Source: Cycas panzhihuaensis
Lineage: Eukaryota > Cycadophyta
Assembly: GCA_023213395.1 (NCBI GenBank)
Contig: CM041465.1
Span: 66,223,741-66,287,740, forward strand
Direction of reading: 5' to 3'
DNA length: 64,000 nucleotides
Shown here: in pieces, positions 43,969 through 53,897 of the stretch
How positions within the stretch are numbered: position 1 is the stretch's first letter
Layout: every line of letters begins with the position of its first letter
The notes under the pieces: generated by a model
The model's input: the letters and a program-made list of their open reading frames with translations, nothing else
Told to the model about the DNA's origin: nothing
Database searches by the model: none
Program-made: the position numbers and the translations under genes

Positions 43969-46401
43969 ATGGCGGTAGCGAGACTGGATCCAATGAGTGG
44001 ATATCAGTAAACCCAGCCCATTTTGAAGTTCAAAGTTCATTGGTTTTACAGTTTATTTCATGGTTTTAGTGTCCCTTATGGGCAACGAAAGGCCTCTCGA
44101 AGTCTGAATCAGACCCAGAAAGAGGCGGGGACCTGGGCATTAGGGAGCCCTGGTCCCGGTGGGCCCCACGGGGTCCACCAGAAGAATTTTTTTTTCGTTT
44201 TTTGGGGTAGAAATCCCCCCTTTTTGGAGGATCGCCATTCGTACCGCGGTAATGATTGCGGTGCCACGATCATTACCGTGAGACCCACAATCACCGTGAG
44301 ACCCGTGCCAAACTTAGCGGTACCGCTAAGTTTGGCGTGGTACGAAGGCAGAAAGGCAGAAAATCAGACACGGGGGCCAAAAGAGCCCCAAATCTCAGGA
44401 AGAGAGAGATTTGAGAGAGTGAGGGATGACAATGACTGACGTGAAGCTAACTTTGAGTTATTTTTGGTGTGAACAGGCTGTCATCGCGGTGGATAACTGC
44501 GAGAACGTAGGTATGGCCATGTTGAGCTACATGGAGATGGCGACACAGGAGGATAGGGAGGTCCTATAGAGGTGCAGCCTATACAAGGCCCTCAAGACAC
44601 CTCAATACACATCGGACCAGAGACTGTTGGTTGACATAGTGTCCCATTGGGACAGGAGGAGACATGTGTTCCACCTACCATAGGTAGGTGACGTGACGGT
44701 CATGCCGAGAGATATCCGGCGGATACTAGGAGTTTTGGCGATAGGGAGGCTGGTGAGACTAGGGACTCTGCCCAGCACTGAGGTAGCGCATAGGGAGGCA
44801 GCCATGTTCTTCTTCACGGGACGACGGATGGGAGAGGAGGAGCCCCCTCAGCTATCTTGATGTCAGGGATTCCTTGGGTAAGGAAACTGGTTATACTATG
44901 CGTTCTGTTCAGATTTTCCAGAAGTAGAACTATAGGGAGGTGCCAGGTGGATGGTTGGATGCGGTTCAGCGCTGCGAAGCCGGCGAGAGGATGGACTGGG
45001 CAGCCCTGATAGCGGCGAACCTCATCGCCCAGCTGGATACTATTAGGACGATCGGCAGAGGTGGGTTGTCGTATAGCACACTGTTGCAGTGTTGGTTCTT
45101 CGATCACTTCGCGGCAATGGCACCAGCGGGGGGACCACACCCCATCACAGAGCAGGCACCGATGGTCCACAGGTGGCAGACTCGGTTGAGGGGGACAGTG
45201 GACAGGGCCCATGTCAGGCAATTAGTGGAGGCTACGTCACTAGACCTCCTCACCCTACCTGACTACATAGCAGAGCCTTATAGGACAGTGAGGTGGGATA
45301 GTGACGACGAGATGGACGGAGTAGGAGTGCCCGCAGGCGATGACAGTGGAGATGACGGAGATGAGGGAGATGATGGGGATGATGGGGCCAGGCCATCACG
45401 ACCTGCAGGGGGGGCAGGTCCCTTAGGGACAGCAGGAGACACAGAGGGTCTATCCAGGGCTACCGGAGGTGAGGCAGGCTCGTCAGGAGCACCGGACGAG
45501 AGCAGGGGACCCGTGACCAGGGCCCGCAGGCTACGGATCGTGATGGGATCTGGAGACACGAGAGTTGGGCCCACCCCTGTGAGGAAGGAGGCCCAGGCAG
45601 AGGAGGTGCCAGAGGACGAGGCACCTGCGGCTTGGTGGAGAGCCAGGAGGGGAGGATGCCGCACGATTAGAGGAGCCAGCAGCCACAGCAGGTGAGACCT
45701 AACCGTTTCCAGAGTCATTTGGCATCCAGATAGATGTTTAGTTTGATTTGATCATGGTATATGGTGGGATATAGACTGACACATGGCATGTTACATTGGC
45801 AGGTGCAGCGGAGATCTGAAGATTGATAGAGGCTGTGGTGAGGGAGATATTCCCTCAGGTGTATGCAGAGGGGCAACCGCCCATCCAGGCAGGAGACGAG
45901 CCTAGAGCGGTGGGTGCCCACAGAGAGGCATTCACCCCATTGGTGAGGGCGAGTGACATATGGGCTACAGAGTCCCAAGAGCATGCAACATCCCGGGGAC
46001 GTCTACAGTAGGAGAGGGATGATGCGAGACGCGAGAGAGACGAGCTACGCGGACGAGTGGAGGCTCTAGAGGCACAGGGAGGAGCAGGCGGAGATGCCGA
46101 GAGAAGGACCCAGCTAGTAGTGCTCATAGAGCATCTCATGGGGATAGAGGAAGCACTTCAATGAGAGCGGGATCGTATCCAGGCCAGATACGATCAGTTG
46201 GTAGCACAAATGGTATCGAGGTCGAGCCAGAGCAGGACACGTACCCACACAGCGGTGACGACCCCGAGATAGCCGAGAGATGAGGAGAGCGAGGCGGGCA
46301 GCTCGCAGAGGCCCAGGAGGAGCCTTGGAGGCATGTGGTCCCTAGGAGAGGGATCACAGAGACCAGGAGATGGTACCTCAGGAGCGGGGCAGCATCAGTA
46401 G
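43969..46401 (+). pseudogene. E5 antisense gene: plant mobile domain-like protein, three exons
   Basis: Exon 1 is 43969-43992 (MAVARLDP). Intron 1 is 43993-44476; its donor is ATGAGT, one base off the GTGAGT of E3 and E4. Exon 2 is 44477-45691, starting AVIAVDNCENVGMAM. Intron 2 is 45692-45802 (GTGAGA...GGCAG), and exon 3 ends TAG 46399-46401. A long open part (44940-45695) reads WAALIAANLIAQLDTI, GGLSYSTLLQCWFFDHF and MVHRWQTRLRG. It is followed by an Asp/Gly tract near 45350-45390 and Gly/Ala/Arg-rich text. Exon 3 has DELRGRVEALEAQGG and IQARYDQLVAQ, likely coiled coil. Two CAG-to-TAG stops (about 44567 and 44683) and a 7-base deletion near 44820 break it. Confidence 0.7.
44241..44344. repeat. 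20-bp-period GTACC array inside intron 1 with a 30-bp perfect palindrome (E5)
   Basis: Units of 20, 20, 20, 19 and 20 bases start GTACC, GTGCC, AGACC, ACCCG and GTACC, then GTACG. Positions 44307-44336 form a perfect palindrome; its left half is GCCAAACTTAGCGGT and the centre is GGTACC. Confidence 0.9.
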
Positions 46402-47066
46402 GATATGTACATATGATTTTGACAGGGGAAAGCACGGGCCTCCAAGGGGTCATATATAGGATCATATGATTGTACCCCCCTGCAAGGACACCGGCTTCCC
46501 AGATGTATGATGTGATATGATTTTTGGATGTATATATATATATGCATGGGGTGATTGGAACCCCATTTGGGTATGAGATGCTGTGTATGATGTATCATGT
46601 GTGAATGTTATGTATGTTTATTTTGTGTGTTGTAAATATTATGCTGTAGATATTTTATGTTATGAGTGTTTTGTTGTATGATGCACATGTTTCCTTCTGT
46701 GTATGGCTATATGTCTAACAGGAGCACACACACACGTCGTGAGTGAAGACGACAGAGAGGTGTGAGGTTAGAGGATAGAGCGACATACACGTCTATGGGA
46801 GAGCATAGCGGAATATGTAAAGGAAACGATAGACAGGAAAGGGGAGCGACGACGCTCCCAAGCGTCTTCCTGGTTGGGGAATGCCCAAGCAAGACGACAA
46901 CAGGTTCCCGAGAGGGTACAGGAACGTAGGTTCCGCGGAAGGAACCGAAAAGAGGAAGAAGGATCCGTCTTAAATTGCCATTCTACCCGTGGTTGGGAAG
47001 AATGGGGACAACCTAAGATGGTAGTTTAGGCTCATTCTAGAGCAGGGCGAAGGGATCGCCGAAAGA
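46402..47066 (+). terminator. E5 convergent 3' region between PMD gene and pol
   Basis: Plus-strand TG-rich DNA with TTGTAAAT and repeated TGTATG, plus a TA tract at about 46529-46544. This resembles a plant 3' processing region for the antisense gene. The pol stop lies on the opposite strand at 47067. Confidence 0.45.
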
Positions 47067-48445
47067 TCACGCGTAAAACTTCTTAAGGAATTTCCCATTA
47101 ATAGCTTTCTCAAATTCAAGCCCTTCTAGGGTGGCTATCTTGTAGGCACCATTATCGAGGGATTCGATAATGACGAAAGGACCAACCCATCGGGGTTTGA
47201 ACTTGGTCAAACAGTCATGGAGATATTCGAGCTTGAGGACGTGGTCCCCAGGAAATAAAGGGCAGGAACGAAGGTGTTTATCGTAGGCCCTTTGTGAACG
47301 GGCCTTGGATGCTAGGTTAGCCTGATAAGTGGCTAAGTGTCTCTCATCCAAGGCTTCAAGGTCAGCGAGCAGCGGATCGACTCTTCGTCGATGAAACCTT
47401 GAAGGGAGACTCGCAAGGAAGGAATCTCCACCTCCAGCGGAAGTACCGCCTCAGTACCGTAGACCAGGGAGAACGGGGTCATTCCCGTGGCGAAACGGAT
47501 AGAGGTGCGATAAGCCCACAAGGCGGTGGGCAACTGAAGGTGCCAATCCTTTTGGGATTGAGCAACGGTTTTCTTGAGGATGTTGACAAGAGTCTTATTA
47601 AAAGACTCCACTTGGCTATTTGCTTGAGGGTAGTAAGGGGAGGAGGTCTTGTGAGAAATCTTGAACTTCTCACAAAGCTCATCCATCTCCTTATTATAGA
47701 AAGGAGTTCCATTGTCAGTGATTAGGATGTCCGGAATTCTAAAACAGCAAATGATATACTGGTAAATGAATGTGGCAATCGTTTTGCCAGGAGTAGTGAT
47801 CAAGGGAATGGCCTCCGCCCATTTGGTAAAATATTCTGTGGCAGTCAAGATAAACTTGTGCTGCGACGACGAAGGTGGGGAGATAGCCCTGATGAGGTCT
47901 AGTCCCCTCTAAGTGAAGGGCCATGGCGAAACAAAGGGATGCAAGGCCTCACAAGGCACATGGGAAATGTTGGCGTGTTCCTGACATCACTGACATTTCA
48001 GAGCAAAGGTGTGAGCGTCCTTAAAGAGGGACGGCCAAAAATAGCCCATGTGGAGGATCCTTTGAGCCATAGACTGGCCCCCAAAGTGACCTCCACAAAT
48101 GCCATGGTGGCATTTGCGGAGCAGTTGGTCAGCTTCTTCAGTAGTGATGCAGCGGAGGAGGATCCCATCGAAGGACCTCTTGTACAATACCTCATCCACT
48201 AGGAGGTATTGCCTGGCAGAAGTCTGGATACGAGATCTAACTTTACTACTAGCGTCGGGGTGGTATTGCTGTTGTGCAAGATACTGCACTATGTCACCAT
48301 ACCACTCATCGTCGACAAGTGGATGGGGAGAGGCTCCATGAATTGTCAAGATGGACTCATCGGGGAGAGAGTCGTCAACGGGAACACCAAAGGAGTTAGG
48401 GATAGGGGCGTCCATGAGTTGCTCGGCCACTATCATTCCCTTCAT
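47067..48445 (-). pseudogene. pol: E5 integrase with N-terminal zinc module
   Basis: Zinc module: KCHHGICGGHFGGQSMAQRI and, past one stop, the Cys pair (ALKCQ, CQ) near 47995. Core: GLDLIRAIS (first Asp, about 47900), FRIPDILITDNGTPFYNKE (second Asp) and YYPQANSQVESFNKTLVN (Glu). So the DDE triad is complete. The C-terminal block LEYLHDCLTKFKPRWVGPF ends FLKKFYA at 47067. One frame break near 47335-47350. The N-terminal part (48445-48200) is a spacer from RNase H; it has no RNase HI motifs, unlike most Tat elements known to me. Confidence 0.88.
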
Positions 48446-48478
48446 TGATTTCCGGTTAACGATATGGAGGTCAAATTC

Positions 48479-49660
48479 TTAGAGTAGGACGGCCCAATGA
48501 CCAGCCCTACCCATCAAATCTGAACGAGTTAGCAAGTATCGCAAGGGATCAGATTGAATGATCACCTTGGTGGTGTTGCCGAGCAAGTAGTGCCTGAACT
48601 TCTTGGTAGCATGAACCAAGGAGAGGCATTCCTTCTCGGCGGGAGAATAGTTAAGCTCAGCAGCCACAAGAGTGCGACTAATGAAATATATAGCTCTCTC
48701 AGTTCCTGAGTCATCCTCCTGAGCTAGCATAGCACCCAAGGATTCGTCAGTCGCCAAGGTGTATAGGGTGAAGGGCCTATCGAATCGAGGAGATGCCAAC
48801 GTAGGAGCGGAAGCTAGGGCTTCCTTAAGTCCTTCGAAGGCCTTTTGGGTCTTGTCAGACCAGGTAAAAGGAGCTCCCTTCTTCAATAGGTTTATGAGGG
48901 GTTTAGCGCTCACAGCGAAATTGGCTAAGAAGCGCCTAGGAAAACCAAGCCTCCCTAGAAACGACTTGGTCTGTCGTTGAGTTCTAGGTGGTGGCATGTC
49001 AAGGATCACCCTGACTTTGTTAGGGTCAATCTAAATTCCTTGTTTAGATACAAGGAAACTAAGGAGTTTACCCGAGGTAACGGAAAACACACACTTGAGA
49101 GGATTTAGACTGACGTGATACTTGCGGCATCGTGAAAAGATGGTGCGCAAGTTGGAAGGGTGATGGGCCCTAACGTGGGAGAGACCCATCATATCGTCCA
49201 TGAAGACCTCCAACGTGTTGTCAATAAGGTCATGGAAAATGAAATGCATGGCTCTTTGGTAAGTAGCACCTGCATTCTTAAGGCCAAAGGGCATCGCCTT
49301 GTAGGCGAAGGTACCCCAAGGAATAGTGAAGGCCATCTTATGGTGGTCTTCGGGAGAAATCTGAATCTGGTTATAGCCGAAGAAGCCATCCATTAGGGAC
49401 ATCACTTCAAATCTGGCGGTGTGATCGATGATTTGATCGAGGAAGGGTAACAGGAAATTATCCTTGGGACAAGCATTATTGATGTCACAAAAATTGAAAC
49501 ATATACAGATTGCCCCGTTCTTCTTAGCAACGGGGACAATGTTGGAGACCCACTTAGGGTAGTCAATGGAAGTGATAAGCCTAGCATCCAGAAGCTTCTC
49601 AATCTCCATCTTGATGGTGGCTGAGAGCTTTGGGTGAAGGGGACGCTTACCGGGCGCCAC
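48479..49660 (-). pseudogene. pol: E5 reverse transcriptase and degenerate Ty3-type RNase H
   Basis: RT: EKLLDARLITSIDYPKW, MSLMDGFFGYNQIQISPED (first Asp), MPFGLKNAGATYQRAM and EVFMDDMMGLSHVRAHHP (paired Asp, about 49210). One stop after SKQGI (49031) precedes the RNase H part. There LYTLATDESLGAMLAQEDD has Leu at the first Asp place, AEKECLSLVHATKKF keeps the Glu and SDPLRYLLTRSDL keeps an Asp. RNase H is therefore expected to be inactive. Confidence 0.9.
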
Positions 49661-49753
49661 AGTGGCGCCAGAATGGTGGTGAGGTTATGAGTGACAATGG
49701 AGGGTCAATTCCTTCATGTCGGCATAATCCCATCGAACACACGCCTCGAACTC

Positions 49754-50620
49754 CTAGAATAGAAGGGAGTACTCCCTTATCTCATCAGGGGAACATTCCA
49801 ACCCGACCTTAATGACCTTGCCTGGGGCCAAGACTATGTCTTGGGTTGCCCCCATGCACATGGCATTACCCTTCTCGAAGTGGAGAGGGGCAAGATCAAT
49901 AGGAGGAGGAGGAATAGGAGATGGGATCAGATCAATAAGCATGGATCCGATCGCGAGGATCTTCTGGTGACCAAGCCTGTGGTGACCAGAAGGCAAGTTG
50001 GGTGCAAAACCCGCTAGATGCTCAAGCAGGGCTTCATCATCCTCGAAGTAATCCGCCCAATGGATGACCTTACTTTGAGTACAGGAAGAACTGGAGGGAG
50101 TAAGAGCAACAGGACCGTGATGGTCGTCGGGTTGCTCAACTTCCTCACGGGAATCTGAAGGAAAGCCAAGAAGATGCTCCTCGGAATGAGTGAAAGGCAA
50201 TTCTTCGAAGCCATTACCTACGGGGGGTAATGAAGAAGAAGAATCGATGACGGGCGGGTCAACACGAGCGATGACGTGGGACACGCACGAATAGCTAGCC
50301 TCACCAATGAGAGGGATCCTAGATGGGGATCTAGAACGAGATGGGTGCGACCTACTAGCATGGAGGAAAGAGACGGGGTGAAGACAATCCTCGTCTTCGT
50401 CGAGTGACTCGTCGTCACTAAACGAAGCAAGGTACCTGTAACTCCCAATGCCAATAGGGGCGAACCGCATGAGACTAGGGGAAGAAGATGCAGGATCTTC
50501 TTCGGATGGGTTAGGTATACCAATAGAGCAAGCTGAGGCATGCGTGGAAGGACCTGGGTTTGCCGAATTGGTGGAATGAGTTTGTTTGGTAAATGGGCAT
50601 TCACGGGGAATCACTCTCAT
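49754..50620 (-). pseudogene. pol: E5 polyprotein spacer between protease and RT
   Basis: An open stretch of 288 codons in the polyprotein frame: Ser/Pro-rich, acidic (FSDDESLDEDEDCLH), with a conserved WADYFEDDEALLEHLAGF block and a LAIGSMLIDLIPSP block. A TGA at 50621-50623 stands where E4 has CAA. It recurs at 57058-57984 and 18120-19150. I do not recognise a domain. Confidence 0.65.
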
Positions 50621-51393
50621 TCATCCGTCGTGGATGAATTTAAGTTGTCCCCAAAGAGTCGAGCACATGGCTCCCATTTGGTCGAGCCATGGACAACCTA
50701 GAAGGAGGTTGTAATCCACGTCAACGTTGAGGACTACAATGTCAACAAGAACGGTCTTGCCCTCAAGGATGAGCGAAATCGCGACAGATCCCAAAGGGGT
50801 CTTCTCACTACCGTCATAACCTTGGCATCGCCAGGGAACAGGTTCCAAGGCGGAAATACTAAGCTCTTGCATGACACGCAAGGGCATGGCATTGACAGAA
50901 GAACCGTTGTCGACAACAGTCCTTCGAAGGGTACAATCGGGTGTATCGATAGTGATAGTGAATGGGAAGTTCCATTGACGTTCCCTTTCACCGGTGGGAG
51001 GAAGATCCTTAGGATCAAATGAGATAATGGGTCCACAACCTTGGGTGACACCCAAAGCATGGACAGGCGCATCACTCAATCCTAAAGCTTCCAAGAGGAG
51101 GGCCCGCTGCTCGGGACAACTCCTTAAAATGTCCATCAAAGACATTCCTGCAGTGACAGTGTGAAGCTCGTCCACGATGGAGAAGGGCTTACCCTTCGCG
51201 GTAGGTTGGGTAAGTGCCCTTCAGAAATCGTAATGACCTGGGCGTACAGGAATAGCCTTAGGAAATAGAGGTATTTCTAGAGGAAGGTTCTCCAGAAGAA
51301 GGTCAGAAGGAGCGGAAGAACAAGAAGCTCCCGCTGCTTCCTTGGCGTCTTGAGATCGCGTAAGGGCATAAGTAGGAGTTGCTTCAAGCAACT
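50621..51393 (-). pseudogene. pol: E5 aspartic protease region
   Basis: FPFTITIDTPDCTLRRTVV then DNGSSVNAMPLRVMQELSIS gives the active-site box. WRCQGYDGSEKTPLGSVAI and YNLLLGCPWLDQMGAM follow. This is the Tat-type protease pattern, kept better than in E3. The upstream part (51393-51176) has one stop. Confidence 0.8.
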
Positions 51394-51396
51394 AGA

Positions 51397-53724
51397 TCAC
51401 CTTCTTCCCCTTGTTCCGGGCTCGCAAAGGTGATGAGGTGTGATAGATAGGAGAACGAGAGGAAGAAGATGAGTTCCAGGCACCCTTCCCTCTGTCGCGG
51501 GAAGGACGGGGATCAGGCGATCTTCCTCGGTTTCAGTTATTCTTGATTTGGGCATTGCGATCGCGTTCCCCATGTTTAGGGAATGGATCCTTGTGAACTG
51601 GTTGATCCAAATTAGGCCTTGAGGCCCGTTTGGGGGAAGAATCATGTCGAGGGGCATCCTTAGGATGCTGGGCCCTACAACGTGAATCGTTGTGGAAGCA
51701 CTCCCTATGAATGGAGTACCACTTCTTCTCAAGCAGAGAGTCTAACCTTCTCGCTTGAGAGGACTGGGCGTTTCCATTCCTAGGGAGAGGAGCTTGGGTT
51801 GTTTGTTGGACTTGTTTATTGGATGTAAGGGATGAAGGAGCCTGAAGCTTGAGTTCCTTCATCGTATGCTCGAATGAGTGTATGGCTGATGTGAGAGGGT
51901 CCAAAGTCCTCTCAGTCGGGTGAGAGGAAGACCGGGTAGGTTGTGAAGGTTTGGTATTCTTAGTTAGGGGTGGTGCATCACGGCGCTATGAGGGCTTAAG
52001 AGGTTTCTTGAGACCAGCTTGGATCTCAATAGCCTCCAACGCCAAACACTTGGTGATCACAGAGTCACATGTGGTCACCCCCATCTTGAGGACTTCCACA
52101 TGAACTTCAGGATGAAGTGCGTTGATGAAAAGGTCTCGCTTTAGCTCCTCGGGCAATGTTGCCTTAGTGGAGTGAAGCAAGTCGTGGAATCGCTGCACAA
52201 AGTCACGATTCATCTCATCGTGACCTTATTTGAGCGAAAGAAGTGACTTCATTCCGCTCTTGAATGGACAGGCTACATCAAAATAGTTGATGAACTCGTC
52301 CACCAATTACTGGAATGAATGGATAGAATGGGCAGGGAGACGGTAGAACCACTTGAGGGCATCACCCTGCAAGGATCGTGGGAATAACTTCATTAAAATG
52401 TGGTCGTAAGCCCAGTAATCGATGCATGCCATAGAAAAACTACACACATGCTCCGCCGGGTCTTGCGACGAAGTTCCATCGAACCTAGGAACTTCAAGCG
52501 GATGAGGCGACAGGTTGGTTCTTAACGCCTCAATAGAAAGAGGTGTTGACCTAAAGTCCATGAAGGGGCGTGCCCTCGCCTAGACCGTAGGGTCAACGAA
52601 TGTCGTAGTAGGTAATGAACAAGGAGCGGGTGGGGGTGGAACACCCATCCCTCCTTGAGGAAACGCCTCACGAAAAGAGGCGTGGGGGTAGGTGCCTTGG
52701 AAGGGAGTCGGGTTCCCTTGCGAAGGCACAACGAATGGGGTTGCATTGGATGACAGGCAAGACGGATGTGGGACCGGGTTTTGCCCATATGGGCCACCCA
52801 TAGGTGGAGCGATACCATATGGGTGTAGCGGATCCACCCCATAAACCGGGAGACGGCTTCCTCTACCCTGCCCCCAAGGCTGAGAAGTATACCCTGGGGG
52901 GACGTAGAAGGAAGCACCAACGTGTTGGTTTTGAGGATGTGTGGGAGCGGTTCCCACATGACTAGTGGTCAGAAACTAGTAGGTTCGACATGCCTACTAG
53001 GAACGGTATGCGCCACATTAGGGGATGGCACATTGGTTTGGTTAGGCACAGGTATGCTAACCTTCAATTGAGGGAAAGACACACCACGGGGAGATCCTGA
53101 AACACTAGGACCTCGATGGAAAATGGAAGGCGCGACATGTGCCCCCACTGCAGGAATAGGAAATGAGCAGGACACGTGCGTAGACACAAAGGGATTCGTT
53201 GTCAAACGAAGAGTAGATGAGGATGAGGCATGCGGGGGAGGAGTGGAAGAGGAAGAGGCTCCTCCATGGAGGGCACCCTCAAGCCATCCAAGACGCGGTT
53301 GCAAGCGTGCCGCGCAGTGATACTCGTTGAGAGCTTCAACTACGTCGACGGGAGGGGTTCCTATATACTCGTAAGAGGTAATTGGGACTTCGAACAAAGT
53401 AGGTTCCTCGAAATGCCCCTCATAAGAGTCACCAAATACGTGGCAAGTCTCAAGAGGGGCAGATCCTTCTACGGCATGGGTAGAAGGATGGACATCAGGT
53501 GAGAGATGTTGGTCATTTGGGTCATAAAGGGGTTCGTCACCCTCTTGGGTGGACCCGAGAATAGAGGAAGGAAAAGCATGGGTTTCCAAGGTTGAAGTGT
53601 GGTAGGCCCAATCAGACGAGTATCCCTCCATAGTCAGATCAGAATCTAACAAAGGAAGAGGGCGATACTCGGGATCTTCTAACAATGGAGGTAGACCGCA
53701 CAAATGACGAGAAAAGCGTCGCAT
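51397..53724 (-). pseudogene. gag: E5 Gag with long N-terminal extension and zinc finger
   Basis: The ATG at 53724 opens MRRFSRHLCGLPPLLEDPEY. A 251-codon open part rich in Ser, Pro and His comes first. The gag block follows: SMACIDYWAYDHILMKLF, GDALKWFYRLPAHS, FINYFDVACPF, HDEMNRDFVQRFHDLLHST, ELKRDLFINALHPEVHV. The finger region WYSIHRECFHNDSRCRAQ has lost its first Cys (Tyr). Stops at 52969, 52580 and 52307 interrupt it. The extension before the gag block is about 390 codons, unusually long. Confidence 0.83.
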
Positions 53725-53877
53725 GCAAGATCAACCAACAATGTTAGGGAAAGAGAGAGAGCGGTAAGGCACATGCGTTGGGGGCTGCCCAACGTAGAGA
53801 TCGAAATATGTATAAAAGGATCACAAGAAGGTAACGAAACCAATGGAAGAGAGCAGAAACTAGCTCCCTTACTGGTA

Positions 53878-53896
53878 GTCCCCAGTATGGTCGCCA
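53878..53896 (-). other. E5 primer binding site
   Basis: The minus strand reads TGGCGACCATACTGGGGAC, one base from the 5' LTR. It is probably primed by a tRNA-Arg (recalled fit of the first nine bases). Confidence 0.78.
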
Positions 53897-53897
53897 G

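Noticed and set aside
45278-45718. 146-codon minus frame opposite the E5 PMD gene, and the similar 35986-36651 frame
   Set aside because: Shadows of the Asp/Gly/Ala-rich plus-strand coding text; the start and end are not conserved.
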